Shown one piece after another: positions 15,611-23,116 of a stretch of 23,676 bases of DNA (its first letter is position 1; every line of letters starts with the position of its first letter). The stretch spans positions 1 through 23,676 of the forward strand of contig JAODBN010000411.1 of the NCBI GenBank assembly GCA_025463965.1. Direction: 5' to 3'. The notes beneath the pieces were generated by a model that was given only the letters and a program-made list of their open reading frames with translations, did not search any database and had not been told where the DNA came from. Source of the stretch: Acidimicrobiaceae bacterium. Lineage in GTDB: Bacteria; Actinomycetota; Acidimicrobiia; Acidimicrobiales; Bog-793. The translations under genes and the position numbers were made by a program.

Positions 15611-15685
15611 TGGAGCGGACGACGGGATTCGAACCCGCGACCCTCACCTTGGCAAGGTGATGCTCTACCACTGAGCCACGTCCGC
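15611..15685 (-). tRNA. tRNA-Gly (anticodon GCC)
   Basis: The minus strand folds as a full cloverleaf. GCGGACG (15685-15679) pairs with CGTCCGC. The D arm is GCTCAGTGGTAGAGC. The anticodon stem-loop has TTGCCAA in the loop, giving anticodon GCC. The T arm is CGCGGGTTCGAATCCCG. The discriminator base is T at 15614, and CCA is encoded at 15613-15611. It decodes GGC, a major Gly codon in GC-rich genomes. It is transcribed in the same direction as dut, 51 bases downstream of it. Its 3' end faces the integrase remnant, so it is a likely attachment site for the element to the left. Confidence 0.97.
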
Positions 15686-15736
15686 GTGAAGCCTCCACCT
15701 TACCAACGGAGCAGCTCCCAGGGGACAACTGCGCGC

Positions 15737-16198
15737 CTACCGGCCGGTGTGGCCGAACCCGCCCTCGCCCCTGGTGGTATCGGGCAGCTCGCCGACGGCG
15801 ACGAAGCGGGCAGTGGCCACCGGGGCGACCACGAGCTGAGCGATCCGGTCCCCCCGCTCGATCCGGTAGTCCTCCACGGGGTCGGTATTGACCAGCAGCA
15901 CCTGGATCTCGCCTCGGTAGCCAGCGTCGATGAGCCCGGGAGTGTTCAGGCAGGTGACCCCGTGCTTGGCTGCCAGACCCGAACGCGGGAGGACCAGGCC
16001 GGCGAAGCCCTCCGGAAGGGCGATGGCAATTCCGGTCGGAACGCGTGCCCGGCCGCCGCCCGCGGCCAGAGTCACAGGTTCGCGCGCCACCAGGTCCGCC
16101 CCGGCGTCGCCGGGGTGCGCGTACGCCGGGACGGGAAGCGCCGGATCGAGCAGTCGGATCGCCACCTCGGTCTCAGAAGACATGGTCTCGGAGGTCAT
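15737..16198 (-). CDS. dut: deoxyuridine 5'-triphosphate nucleotidohydrolase (dUTPase)
   Basis: This is a trimeric cytosolic enzyme that hydrolyses dUTP to dUMP and pyrophosphate, keeping uracil out of DNA and feeding dTMP synthesis. All five motifs of the family are present in order: PGDAGADLV (29-37), PRSGLA (71-76), GLIDAGYRGE with Asp91 and Tyr94 (88-97), GDRIAQLVV (116-124), and the Gly-rich closing arm RGEGGFGHTG (143-152). Length (153 residues) is normal. ATG at 16198 is taken; a second ATG five codons in is also possible, and neither has a clear ribosome site. It is divergent from orn with only 60 bases between start codons, so both promoters share that gap. Confidence 0.96.
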   Translation of the reverse strand: MTSETMSSETEVAIRLLDPALPVPAYAHPGDAGADLVAREPVTLAAGGGRARVPTGIAIALPEGFAGLVLPRSGLAAKHGVTCLNTPGLIDAGYRGEIQVLLVNTDPVEDYRIERGDRIAQLVVAPVATARFVAVGELPDTTRGEGGFGHTGR

Positions 16199-16258
16199 CC
16201 CGGCACGCTACCTGGGCCAATCCCGGTGAAGGAACGGCTCGCCCGTTACCATCGAGCG

Positions 16259-16852
16259 GTGCTCGTCTGGATGGACCTAGAGATGACCGGCCTCGACCCC
16301 TCGCGCCACGTGATCGTCGAGATCGCCACGCTGGTCACCAACGACGATCTCGACATCATCGCGGAGGGCCCCGACCTCGTCGTCGGAGCCACCGAGGCCC
16401 AGCTCGCCGAGATGGACGAGGTCGTTGTCAAGATGCACACCGAGTCGGGGCTGCTCGAAGCGATCCGCTCTTCCACCCTCACGCTCGAGGAGGCGGGGCA
16501 CCAGACTCTCGAGTTCATCCGGACCCACGTCCCCGAGGCCCGTCGGGTTCCCCTGTGCGGCAACTCCATCGGCGTCGACCGCCGGTTCTTGCGTCACCAG
16601 CTGCCGCAGATCGAGGAGTACCTCCACTACCGCTCCGTCGACGTCTCCACGGTCAAGGAGCTGGCCAAGCGCTGGTACCCCTCGATCTACGGGCGGGCTC
16701 CGAAGAAGGCGGGGGCACACCGCGCCCTCGATGACATCCGAGAGAGCGTCGCCGAGCTCGCCTACTACCGCAACACTCTGTTCTGCCCCCCGTCCGCCGG
16801 CACAGCCGCCGCGGCCGGCTCTCCCCCGGCGGCGGCCCCACCGCCGCACTGA
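16259..16852 (+). CDS. orn: oligoribonuclease
   Basis: This is a 3'-5' exoribonuclease of the DEDDh class that degrades 2-5-base RNA pieces, including pGpG from cyclic di-GMP, as the last step of mRNA decay. The GTG at 16259 starts VLVWMDLEMTGLDPSRH, the standard N-terminus, so longer upstream readings are rejected. Catalytic residues are Asp6 and Glu8 in MDLEMTGLD, Asp107 in GNSIGVDRRF, and His154 and Asp159 in AHRALDDIRES. The family signature HYRSVDVSTVKELAKRWYP is present. The core matches the usual 180 residues, with a short extra Ala/Pro tail at the end (from about 178). It is convergent with the AcuI-type gene, whose stop is 8 bases away. Confidence 0.97.
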   Translation: MLVWMDLEMTGLDPSRHVIVEIATLVTNDDLDIIAEGPDLVVGATEAQLAEMDEVVVKMHTESGLLEAIRSSTLTLEEAGHQTLEFIRTHVPEARRVPLCGNSIGVDRRFLRHQLPQIEEYLHYRSVDVSTVKELAKRWYPSIYGRAPKKAGAHRALDDIRESVAELAYYRNTLFCPPSAGTAAAAGSPPAAAPPPH

Positions 16853-16860
16853 GGAGGCGC

Positions 16861-17871
16861 TCAGCCGCCAGCGATCTCGACGACGAGGTGGCCGCGCACC
16901 TCTCCAGCCAGCAACGGCTCTGCCAAGGCGAGGGACTGCTCGAGGTCGATCGACTGGTTCCAGTCTCCGGGGAGCCCTTCTGGCAGAAGCTCCGAAAGGC
17001 GCGCCCAGGCTCTCGCTCGTAGGGCGTGCGGGGCCAGCACCGAGTCGATGCCGACGAGGCTGACCCCGCGCAGAATGAACGGGTAGAGCGTCCCGACGAG
17101 CTCGGCCGAGGCCGCCAGGCCACAGACTGCGACGACCCCGTCCCGACACGTCGCCGCGATGGCCCCGGTCAAAAGAGGGCCGCCGGCGACGTCCACGACG
17201 CCGCCGAACCGCTCGGAGGCGAGCGGGCGCCGGCCGAGCTCGACCACGGCCTCTCGCCCGAGCACCTCGCGCGCCCCGAGGCTCCGCAGCCGTGCCTCCT
17301 CCGCGGGGCGCCCGGTCACCGCTATGACCTCGCGCCCGAGGCCTGCGAGCAGTGCGACGGCGACCGACCCCACTCCCCCGGCCGCGCCGGTCACCAGTAC
17401 GGGCAGCTGGCTCGGAGCCGTTGTCCCTGCCGGACCGCCGCGCTCGAGAGCCAGCACCGCCAGCATGGCAGTCAGTCCGGCCGTCCCAAAAGCCATGGCC
17501 CAGCGCCCGCTGCGGCCCTCGGGCACCGGCACGCACCATTCCGGACGCACCATCGCCAGATCCGCGAGGCCCCCGCGCATCCCGCCCTCGCCGAGCCCGA
17601 AGCCGGTCACGACGACCTCGGCGCCCACCGCCACGCCGGCATTCCCGGGCGGAACCGCGCGCACCGTGCCCGAGAGGTCGACCCCGCAGATGGCGGGAAA
17701 TCGCCGGATCACGGGCGCTCTTCCGGTGATGGCGAGCGCGTCCTTGTAGTTCAGCCCGGACCAGGCCACCTCGACGGTGACCGGGCCGGGATCGAGATCA
17801 CTCGTCTCGATCTCGTCCAGTCGAGCAGGCGGGCCACCCGGCTCAGCGGCCAGCAGGGCCCGAACGGCCAT
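16861..17871 (-). CDS. AcuI/YhdH-type zinc-free medium-chain oxidoreductase
   Basis: This NADPH-dependent enzyme belongs to the quinone oxidoreductase branch of the medium-chain dehydrogenase/reductase superfamily, whose AcuI members reduce acryloyl-CoA to propionyl-CoA. The start ATG at 17871 lies 4 bases after the stop of the LLM gene, which fits an operon. The N-terminal GroES-like part has VAWSGLNYKDALAITGRAP and GVDLSGTV, hallmarks of the YhdH/AcuI group. The nucleotide-binding Rossmann motif is VLVTGAAGGVGSVAVALLAG (about 163-182). MAFGTAGLTAMLAV precedes it, as is usual in this group. No zinc-binding Cys cluster is seen. Length (336) is normal. The exact substrate is not certain, since several 2-enoyl compounds are used by relatives. 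Confidence 0.9.
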   Translation of the reverse strand: MAVRALLAAEPGGPPARLDEIETSDLDPGPVTVEVAWSGLNYKDALAITGRAPVIRRFPAICGVDLSGTVRAVPPGNAGVAVGAEVVVTGFGLGEGGMRGGLADLAMVRPEWCVPVPEGRSGRWAMAFGTAGLTAMLAVLALERGGPAGTTAPSQLPVLVTGAAGGVGSVAVALLAGLGREVIAVTGRPAEEARLRSLGAREVLGREAVVELGRRPLASERFGGVVDVAGGPLLTGAIAATCRDGVVAVCGLAASAELVGTLYPFILRGVSLVGIDSVLAPHALRARAWARLSELLPEGLPGDWNQSIDLEQSLALAEPLLAGEVRGHLVVEIAGG

Positions 17872-17875
17872 TGAG

Positions 17876-18820
17876 TCAGGTCCCCGCCACGAGGGGCGAC
17901 AGCGCTTCACCGATGAGCGCCACGTGCTCCAGGTCCGAAAGGTCGAGAAGCTGCAGGTAGACCCGGGACACGCCAAGCCCCGCGTAGTCGGCGAGCCGCT
18001 GCGCGACCTCTTCGGGCCGGCCCGCGCCACCCAGCCTTCGGAGCTCTTCAGGGTTCTTTCCGATGGCGGTTGCCCGGCGCTCCACGGTGGCGTCGTCCTC
18101 CCCGATGCAGCACGTCAGCGCGATCGACCGGACAAGGTCTCCTGGATCCCTGTCGATCGCAGCGCAGGCCGCGTCGAGCCCGGAGAAGACCGCGGCTGCC
18201 TCCCCGATGTTCTCGGGAAATGGGACGTTGCACTCCGCCGCGTAGCGCGCCGCGAGCTTCGGGGTGCGGCGCGTCCCCTTGCCGCCGATGATCACCGGCG
18301 GCGACGGCTTTTGGTGGGGCTTGGGCAGCCCGGGGCTGTTCTCGACGAGGTAGTGGCGACCCGCGTAGGAGAACCGCTGGTTGAGCGGTGTGGACCACAG
18401 CCCCGTGATGATCGCCAGCTGCTCCTCGAGCCGGTCGAAGCGCTCGCCCACGCTCTCGGGATAGGGGATCCCATACGCAAGGTGCTCCTCGGCGAACCAG
18501 CCGGCCCCGATGCCCAGCTCGACCCGAACGCCGCTCATCTCGTCGACCTGCGCGACTGAGATAGCAAGGGGGCCGGGCAGTCGGAAGGTGGCGGACGAGA
18601 CGAGCGTGCCGAGCCGGATCCGCTCGGTCTCGCGGGCCAAGGCCGCCATGGTGATCCAGGCGTCGGTCGGGCCCGGGAGGGGATTGCCGTCTCCCATCCG
18701 CAGGTAGTGATCGGAGCGGAAGAACGCGTCCAGCCCCGCCGTCTCCGTGGCCCGGGCCACCGCCAGCAGCTGCTCGTAGGAGGCCCCTTGCTGGGGCTCG
18801 GTGAAGGTCCGCAGGTCCAT
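17876..18820 (-). CDS. LLM-class F420-dependent oxidoreductase
   Basis: This is a cytosolic (beta/alpha)8-barrel flavin oxidoreductase of the luciferase-like monooxygenase class, 314 residues. DAFFRSDHYLRMG (about 31-43) holds the SDH motif that lies near the deazaflavin. RIRLGTLVSSATFRLPGPLA (68-87) is the second signature, and VELGIGAGWFAEEHLAYGI (about 99-117) the third; AGW-EEH is typical of the F420-using subgroup. VIIGGKGTRRTPKLAARYA (174-192) is the phosphate-binding part. F420 use is inferred from subgroup motifs, and FMN cannot be excluded. The ATG at 18820 begins MDLRTFTEP with little room for a longer form. It is followed after 4 bases by the AcuI-type gene and is divergent from the PQQ-repeat gene. 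Confidence 0.92.
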   Translation of the reverse strand: MDLRTFTEPQQGASYEQLLAVARATETAGLDAFFRSDHYLRMGDGNPLPGPTDAWITMAALARETERIRLGTLVSSATFRLPGPLAISVAQVDEMSGVRVELGIGAGWFAEEHLAYGIPYPESVGERFDRLEEQLAIITGLWSTPLNQRFSYAGRHYLVENSPGLPKPHQKPSPPVIIGGKGTRRTPKLAARYAAECNVPFPENIGEAAAVFSGLDAACAAIDRDPGDLVRSIALTCCIGEDDATVERRATAIGKNPEELRRLGGAGRPEEVAQRLADYAGLGVSRVYLQLLDLSDLEHVALIGEALSPLVAGT

Positions 18821-18922
18821 CTCCTCCTTCTACCACCGTTACGACAGCAAACCCCAGGCTCCCTGCATTTCTCGCGCCGAGGCGCGAGCCGCGGATGCGG
18901 CGCGCCATGCCAAGATCGCCCG

Positions 18923-20371
18923 ATGGCGGATCATCGTCGAGGCCAGAGCCAGCTCCGGCGTGCCGGGCTCGTGGGGGGCGCCTGCGCGATCCTCGTGCCG
19001 ACCCTCCTTGCCGGGGGGACCGCAGCGGCGTCGCAGACACGGGCCACGTTCTCGCCGACCGGGCTGACCCGTGGCGCCGCGGCCGTGCCGGTCAGCCCCA
19101 AGGGCGACTGGATCACCTACGGCGGGGCGGAGACGCGGGACTCGGTCCAGCCGGACAGTGCATCGTTGCGTGCCATCCGGCTCCGCTGGCGCTCGCCGAA
19201 GTTGGACGGACCCGTCTACGGCGAGCCGCTCGTCTACGCCAGCCGCGTCGAGGTGGCCACCGAAGCCAACACCGTCTACGCCCTCTCCGCCTCGACCGGA
19301 AAGCTGCTGTGGAGTCGCCACCTCGGCGTCGCGGTTCCCGCAAGCGCTCTGCCCTGCGGGGACATCTCCCCCACGGTCGGTGTCACCTCGACGATGGTGA
19401 TCGACCCGTCGACGGGCGACCTGTTCGTCTCCGCCGCGCTCATGCAAGGGAGCACGATCCACCACCAGGTGATCGGGCTCTCGGCAGCCACCGGGAAGGT
19501 GCTTTGGCGCCGGGACGTGGACCGCCCGGGTTGGGACGCCGCCGCCCAGCTGCAGCGGACCGGTCTCGCCCTGGCGGCTGGCCGGGTCGTGGTCGGCTTC
19601 GGCGGCAACTACGGCGACTGTGGCAACTACACCGGCGTCGTCGTCGGGGTGCCCGAGAGCGGCACCGGGGCGATCGCCAGCTACAAGGTGCCGACAAGCC
19701 GCGAGGGGGCGGTGTGGGCGCCGTCGGGGGTCTCGGCGAACGCTGCAGGGGACGTCTTCTTCACCACCGGCAACGGTGCCGCGAAATCGGCGTCCGCCTT
19801 CGACGAGGGCGACAGCGTGGTCGAGCTCTCACCGAGCTTCGGACGCATCGGGTACTTCGCCCCCGCCAACTGGCTCCAGGACAACGAGAGCGACGGTGAC
19901 CTCGGATCGACCGCGCCGATGCTCTTGCCAGGTGGCCGTGCCCTGCAGGTCGGCAAGGACGGGACCGCCTATCTCATCAACACCGCACAGCTCGGTGGGA
20001 TCGGGCACCAGCTCGCCAGCGCCCCTGCTTGCTCGTCCTACGGGGGCGGCGCCTATCTCGCCCCCTTCGCCTACGTCGCCTGCCCGGGGGGCACGCTCGA
20101 GGCGCTGCGCGTGGGAGCCCGTTCCCTGATCGTGGCCTGGAAGGGTCCCAACGGGACAGGCGGCTCGCCAACAGTGGCCGGCGGCATGGTCTGGGAGGTG
20201 GACGGTGGACACCTCGTCGGGCTCTCTCCGAAGACGGGCGCGCAGCTCGCGTCGATCGCGACCGAGCCGACCGAGCACTTCGCCGCACCGAGTGCCGGCG
20301 AGGGCCTGTTGGTGGTCGGCACCCAGAGCTCGGTCGAGGCGTTCGAGGGTGCGGCCGGCTGGCGCCCGTGA
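18923..20371 (+). CDS. exported PQQ-like beta-propeller repeat protein
   Basis: The protein has 482 residues. The ATG at 18923 starts an N-terminus with twin Arg (QLRRAGLVGG), a hydrophobic stretch ending LLAGGTAAASQ, and a probable cleavage near residue 37, so export by Sec or Tat is likely. At least three blade motifs of the PQQ type are visible: ANTVYALSASTGKLLWSRHL, HQVIGLSAATGKVLWRRDV and GHLVGLSPKTGAQLAS. Each ends an outer strand with the A/S-x-TGK-x-LW pattern. DVFFTTGNG and GDLGSTAPMLLPGG resemble loops of quinoprotein-like propellers. There is no heme motif and no cofactor-binding Cys pair, so it may be a binding or scaffold protein and not a dehydrogenase. A shared divergent region of 102 bases separates it from the LLM gene. 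Confidence 0.85.
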   Translation: MADHRRGQSQLRRAGLVGGACAILVPTLLAGGTAAASQTRATFSPTGLTRGAAAVPVSPKGDWITYGGAETRDSVQPDSASLRAIRLRWRSPKLDGPVYGEPLVYASRVEVATEANTVYALSASTGKLLWSRHLGVAVPASALPCGDISPTVGVTSTMVIDPSTGDLFVSAALMQGSTIHHQVIGLSAATGKVLWRRDVDRPGWDAAAQLQRTGLALAAGRVVVGFGGNYGDCGNYTGVVVGVPESGTGAIASYKVPTSREGAVWAPSGVSANAAGDVFFTTGNGAAKSASAFDEGDSVVELSPSFGRIGYFAPANWLQDNESDGDLGSTAPMLLPGGRALQVGKDGTAYLINTAQLGGIGHQLASAPACSSYGGGAYLAPFAYVACPGGTLEALRVGARSLIVAWKGPNGTGGSPTVAGGMVWEVDGGHLVGLSPKTGAQLASIATEPTEHFAAPSAGEGLLVVGTQSSVEAFEGAAGWRP

Positions 20372-20465
20372 CGGCCTGGGCGCGGCCCGCGTCTCACGAG
20401 CTCCGGTGCCGCCAAACAATCGGCAGCCGCAGGACCGTGCGACGTTGACCGGCAGGAACATCACG

Positions 20466-21116
20466 GTGACGGTGGTCGATGACCACGCCATGGTGGCCGA
20501 GGGGCTCTCGGCGCTCCTCGACGAGCACGACGACCTCGAGGTGGTGGGCACCGCAGGCGGGGTGGCCGACGCTTACTGTCTGATCGAGGAGCGCCAACCG
20601 GACGTCGTCGTGATCGACTACCGCCTCCCCGACGGCGACGGAGCAAGCGCCACCGTCGAGATCGTGCGTCGCTGGCCCGGCACCAAGGTCGTGATGCTCT
20701 CCGCCGAAGGCGGCGACGAGCTGCTCGCATTGGCGATCCGGGCCGGTTGCTTCGGCTTCCTCCCCAAAGAGCGCGCCGGGGCCGAGCTTGCCACCGCCGT
20801 GCGGGCCGCCCAGCGCGGCGAGTTCTTCGTGCCGACCGACGTCCTCGCCGGCCTGCTCGAGCGACTCCGCCCGGCGCCAGACTCCGGAGCGGTCACGAGC
20901 CAGCTCACCAACCGAGAGCTGCAGGTGCTGAAGCTCGTCGCCGAGGGCCGCTCGACCGATGCCATCAGGACCGAGCTCGGCCTCTCGGAGCACACGGTGC
21001 GCAACCATGTGCGGGCGATCCTCGCCAAGCTCGGGGCGCATTCCAAGCTCGAGGCGGTGGCCATCGCCGCGCGGGAAGGCATCGTCTCGCTCGGAGGCGA
21101 CGACCGGCATCGCTGA
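20466..21116 (+). CDS. NarL/FixJ-family response regulator
   Basis: This is a two-component transcription factor of 216 residues. GTG at 20466 is preferred because AGGA lies 7 bases before it; a TTG at 20445 with an upstream AGGA-like site is the alternative. The receiver domain shows Asp5-Asp6 (VVDDHAMVAEGL), the phosphoacceptor Asp51 in VVVIDYRLPDGDG, Ser79 in VVMLSAEG, and Lys101 in GFLPKERAG. The LuxR DNA-binding domain follows a linker: LTNRELQVLKLVAEGRSTDA, then GLSEHTVRNHVRAILAKLGA. All key residues are in place. It converges with a histidine kinase gene whose stop lies 14 bases away, and the two are a likely cognate pair. Confidence 0.93.
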   Translation: MTVVDDHAMVAEGLSALLDEHDDLEVVGTAGGVADAYCLIEERQPDVVVIDYRLPDGDGASATVEIVRRWPGTKVVMLSAEGGDELLALAIRAGCFGFLPKERAGAELATAVRAAQRGEFFVPTDVLAGLLERLRPAPDSGAVTSQLTNRELQVLKLVAEGRSTDAIRTELGLSEHTVRNHVRAILAKLGAHSKLEAVAIAAREGIVSLGGDDRHR

Positions 21117-21130
21117 TTCACTTGCCCCCG

Positions 21131-22207
21131 CTAGCGGGTGAGGCGAGGAATCCACATCCGGATCTTCGTCCCCGCGCCTGGGCGGGACTCCACCTCGAGA
21201 TGACCGCCGACGCTTGCCGCTCTCGCCCGCATAGAGGCGAGCCCGAAGTGCCCCGGAAGGTCCGGCGACGAGCGGGAGTCGAAGCCTTGCCCGTCATCGG
21301 CGACCACCAGCTCCACGCCGCCTCGACGCTCGATCACTTGCAGCGCGACGCGCTTGGCCTTGGCGTGCTTGTGCGTGTTGGCAAGAGCCTCCCGGGCGAC
21401 GCGGAACAAGACGCTCGCCTCCGGGCCTGACGGCTCGTTCCGAAGCGAGCTCTCCAGGGTGACTTGGGGCCCTTCGATGTCTGCAAAGCGCTGCCCGTAC
21501 TCCCGGATCGAGTCCAGGAGATCGCCCCGCTCGAGCGACGGGGGGTGCAGCTCTACGAGCAACGCCCGGAGCCGGCCGATCGCCGTCGAGGTCGCCTTTT
21601 CCGCTGGGCAGGTGGCGCCGGCCAGCCCGACATCCGCGAGGCGCGACTCGAGCAGCTGGAGCTGGAGGGAGGCGGCGACCATCCACTGAAGAGGGTCGTC
21701 GTGCACTTCGCCGGCGATCCGGGAGCGCTCGTCCTCTCGAGCCCGGAGCAGCTGGCCGGCGAGCTCGACACGCGACTCCTCGATCCCACCAAGCGTCGAG
21801 ACTTGCTCGGCAACCGCGAGCACGAGCGGCGCATACCGACTGGGCAGTTGCATTTTCGACAGCCTCAGGCGCAGGAGCACTTCTCCACCGAGTGGCACGA
21901 AGAAGCGAGCCTCCACGCTCACCTGCTCACGGCCCTCCAACACCTGACGAAGGGCTTCCTCGGTGACCCTTCGGTCGCCAGGATGCACGAGCTCCCCCTG
22001 GTCCCGACCCACGAGCTCGCCGGGCTGCCGGCCAAGGAGGACGGCCATCGCCGGATTGAGCGCCACCCAACTCGAGCGCGCATCGACGATGCCGATGGGG
22101 AGCGGCGTCCCGTCGAGGACGGCGCGAAGTAAGGCCAGCGCGGCGAGCGAGCGACTCACCGGTGCCGGCGAGAAGCTTCGTGATCTCGAGCGATGAAGTG
22201 TCCTCAC
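21131..22207 (-). CDS. PAS-containing sensor histidine kinase (HisKA_3 type)
   Basis: The protein has 358 residues from a GTG at 22207. A PAS-like domain occupies about 25-135, with PIGIVDARSSWVALNPAMA and LLGRQPGELVGR typical of its first half. The dimerization and phosphoacceptor helix follows, with His169 in RIAGEVHDDPLQWM; HDDPLQ is a known variant of the HD-x-LGQ box. The ATPase domain shows the N-box REALANTHKHAKA (272-284), the G1 box VADDGQGFD (302-310), and the G2 region GLASMRARAASVGGHLEV with the closing GAGTKIRMWIP. No membrane helices are seen, so it is probably a cytosolic sensor. It should phosphorylate the response regulator encoded convergently next to it. The signal is unknown. 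Confidence 0.92.
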   Translation of the reverse strand: MRTLHRSRSRSFSPAPVSRSLAALALLRAVLDGTPLPIGIVDARSSWVALNPAMAVLLGRQPGELVGRDQGELVHPGDRRVTEEALRQVLEGREQVSVEARFFVPLGGEVLLRLRLSKMQLPSRYAPLVLAVAEQVSTLGGIEESRVELAGQLLRAREDERSRIAGEVHDDPLQWMVAASLQLQLLESRLADVGLAGATCPAEKATSTAIGRLRALLVELHPPSLERGDLLDSIREYGQRFADIEGPQVTLESSLRNEPSGPEASVLFRVAREALANTHKHAKAKRVALQVIERRGGVELVVADDGQGFDSRSSPDLPGHFGLASMRARAASVGGHLEVESRPGAGTKIRMWIPRLTR

Positions 22208-22297
22208 CGTGTCCCGGCTCCCGGGCGGACGGACGGCCGCCCTCTTCGATGCCTAACGGCGGACTCCGGAGACTTCTGAAGTGAGGACCTGGCTGGG

Positions 22298-23032
22298 TCA
22301 GCGCCCGGTGTAACGAGCAGGCACGACCGGGCCGATGGACAGCACCGAGATGTTCTTCGCCGAGCAGACCTGGAGATGCGGGAGCGAGATGAAAACGGCG
22401 GCCTGCTCGTTGGGCGGGTAGATGCGCACGCCTCGTACTGCCGTCGGACGGCACAAGGACTTCGGGTAGTTCAGGGCATCGACTACCCGCAGCACCGTGC
22501 CCGCCTTGCGCCGAGGCACCAGGGTGACCACCCTGAGGCTCCCTGTCAGGGCCCTCTCGTCTGCAGGCGGCCCGACCTCGGTCCCGGCGCTCCCGGTGAC
22601 TGCGGAGACGCCGGGGTAGCCGTACATCACGCAGCGGGTCTTCCCGATGTTGGTGAAGACGACCGAGTAATAGATGCTGCCCGCCGTGCCGTTGCCCGGC
22701 CCGAGGGTGACCCTCAGCGCGGAGGTGGCACAGGACTCCACGCCGCCGTTGGTGGGCAGCGATGCGCCGGGCCGGCTCGAGGTGGTGGCCGAGGGCACCG
22801 TGGTGCTGGAGGCTCCGCTCGGGGAGTTGGTGGTCGTCGTGGCGGTGCTCGTGGTCGTCGTCACCGAGCTCGACGTGGAGGTGGGTGACGAGCTGGGGGA
22901 GCTTCCGCAGGCGGCCAACAGCAGTGCCCCCGAGCCGACGAGGAGCAGCGGGACGCCAATCGAGCCGAGGCGTCCGCGCGAAAGCGTCGAAGGCGGGAGG
23001 AGAGTTTCTGTCGTACGACGTGGGCGAGACAT
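22298..23032 (-). CDS. DUF4232-type secreted lipoprotein
   Basis: The protein has 244 residues from ATG at 23032. A basic start and hydrophobic stretch lead to the lipobox LLLAAC, with Cys42 as the lipid site. A low-complexity Ser/Thr linker of about 45 residues follows (43-90). The folded part (95-235) begins with CATSALRVTLG and contains SIYYSVVFTNIGKTRCVMYG, with further strands such as VRIYPPNEQAAVFISL and a closing Cys in HLQVCSA. This matches the DUF4232 beta-sandwich found in many actinobacterial lipoproteins, whose role is not established. Cys residues near both ends could form a disulfide. The start has no strong ribosome site, so an upstream start is possible. It is divergent from an MFS gene with an 84-base gap. 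Confidence 0.82.
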   Translation of the reverse strand: MSRPRRTTETLLPPSTLSRGRLGSIGVPLLLVGSGALLLAACGSSPSSSPTSTSSSVTTTTSTATTTTNSPSGASSTTVPSATTSSRPGASLPTNGGVESCATSALRVTLGPGNGTAGSIYYSVVFTNIGKTRCVMYGYPGVSAVTGSAGTEVGPPADERALTGSLRVVTLVPRRKAGTVLRVVDALNYPKSLCRPTAVRGVRIYPPNEQAAVFISLPHLQVCSAKNISVLSIGPVVPARYTGR

Positions 23033-23116
23033 CTGGGGGACAGCCTTCCACGGGTCGGATCCGTAGCGGTGACACTGCCCGCGCCTCACACGAGCGCCGT
23101 GGGCGAGACTTGTCCG

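Noticed and set aside
15557..16258. Upstream extension of the orn frame
   Set aside because: It reads antisense through the tRNA and dut; the normal oligoribonuclease N-terminus begins at 16259.
16277..17539. Minus-strand 420-residue open frame
   Set aside because: It is antisense to orn and in another frame of the AcuI-type gene; Arg-rich with no domain.
21927..23075. Minus-strand 382-residue open frame spanning kinase and lipoprotein genes
   Set aside because: It overlaps two well supported genes in another frame and has low-complexity composition.
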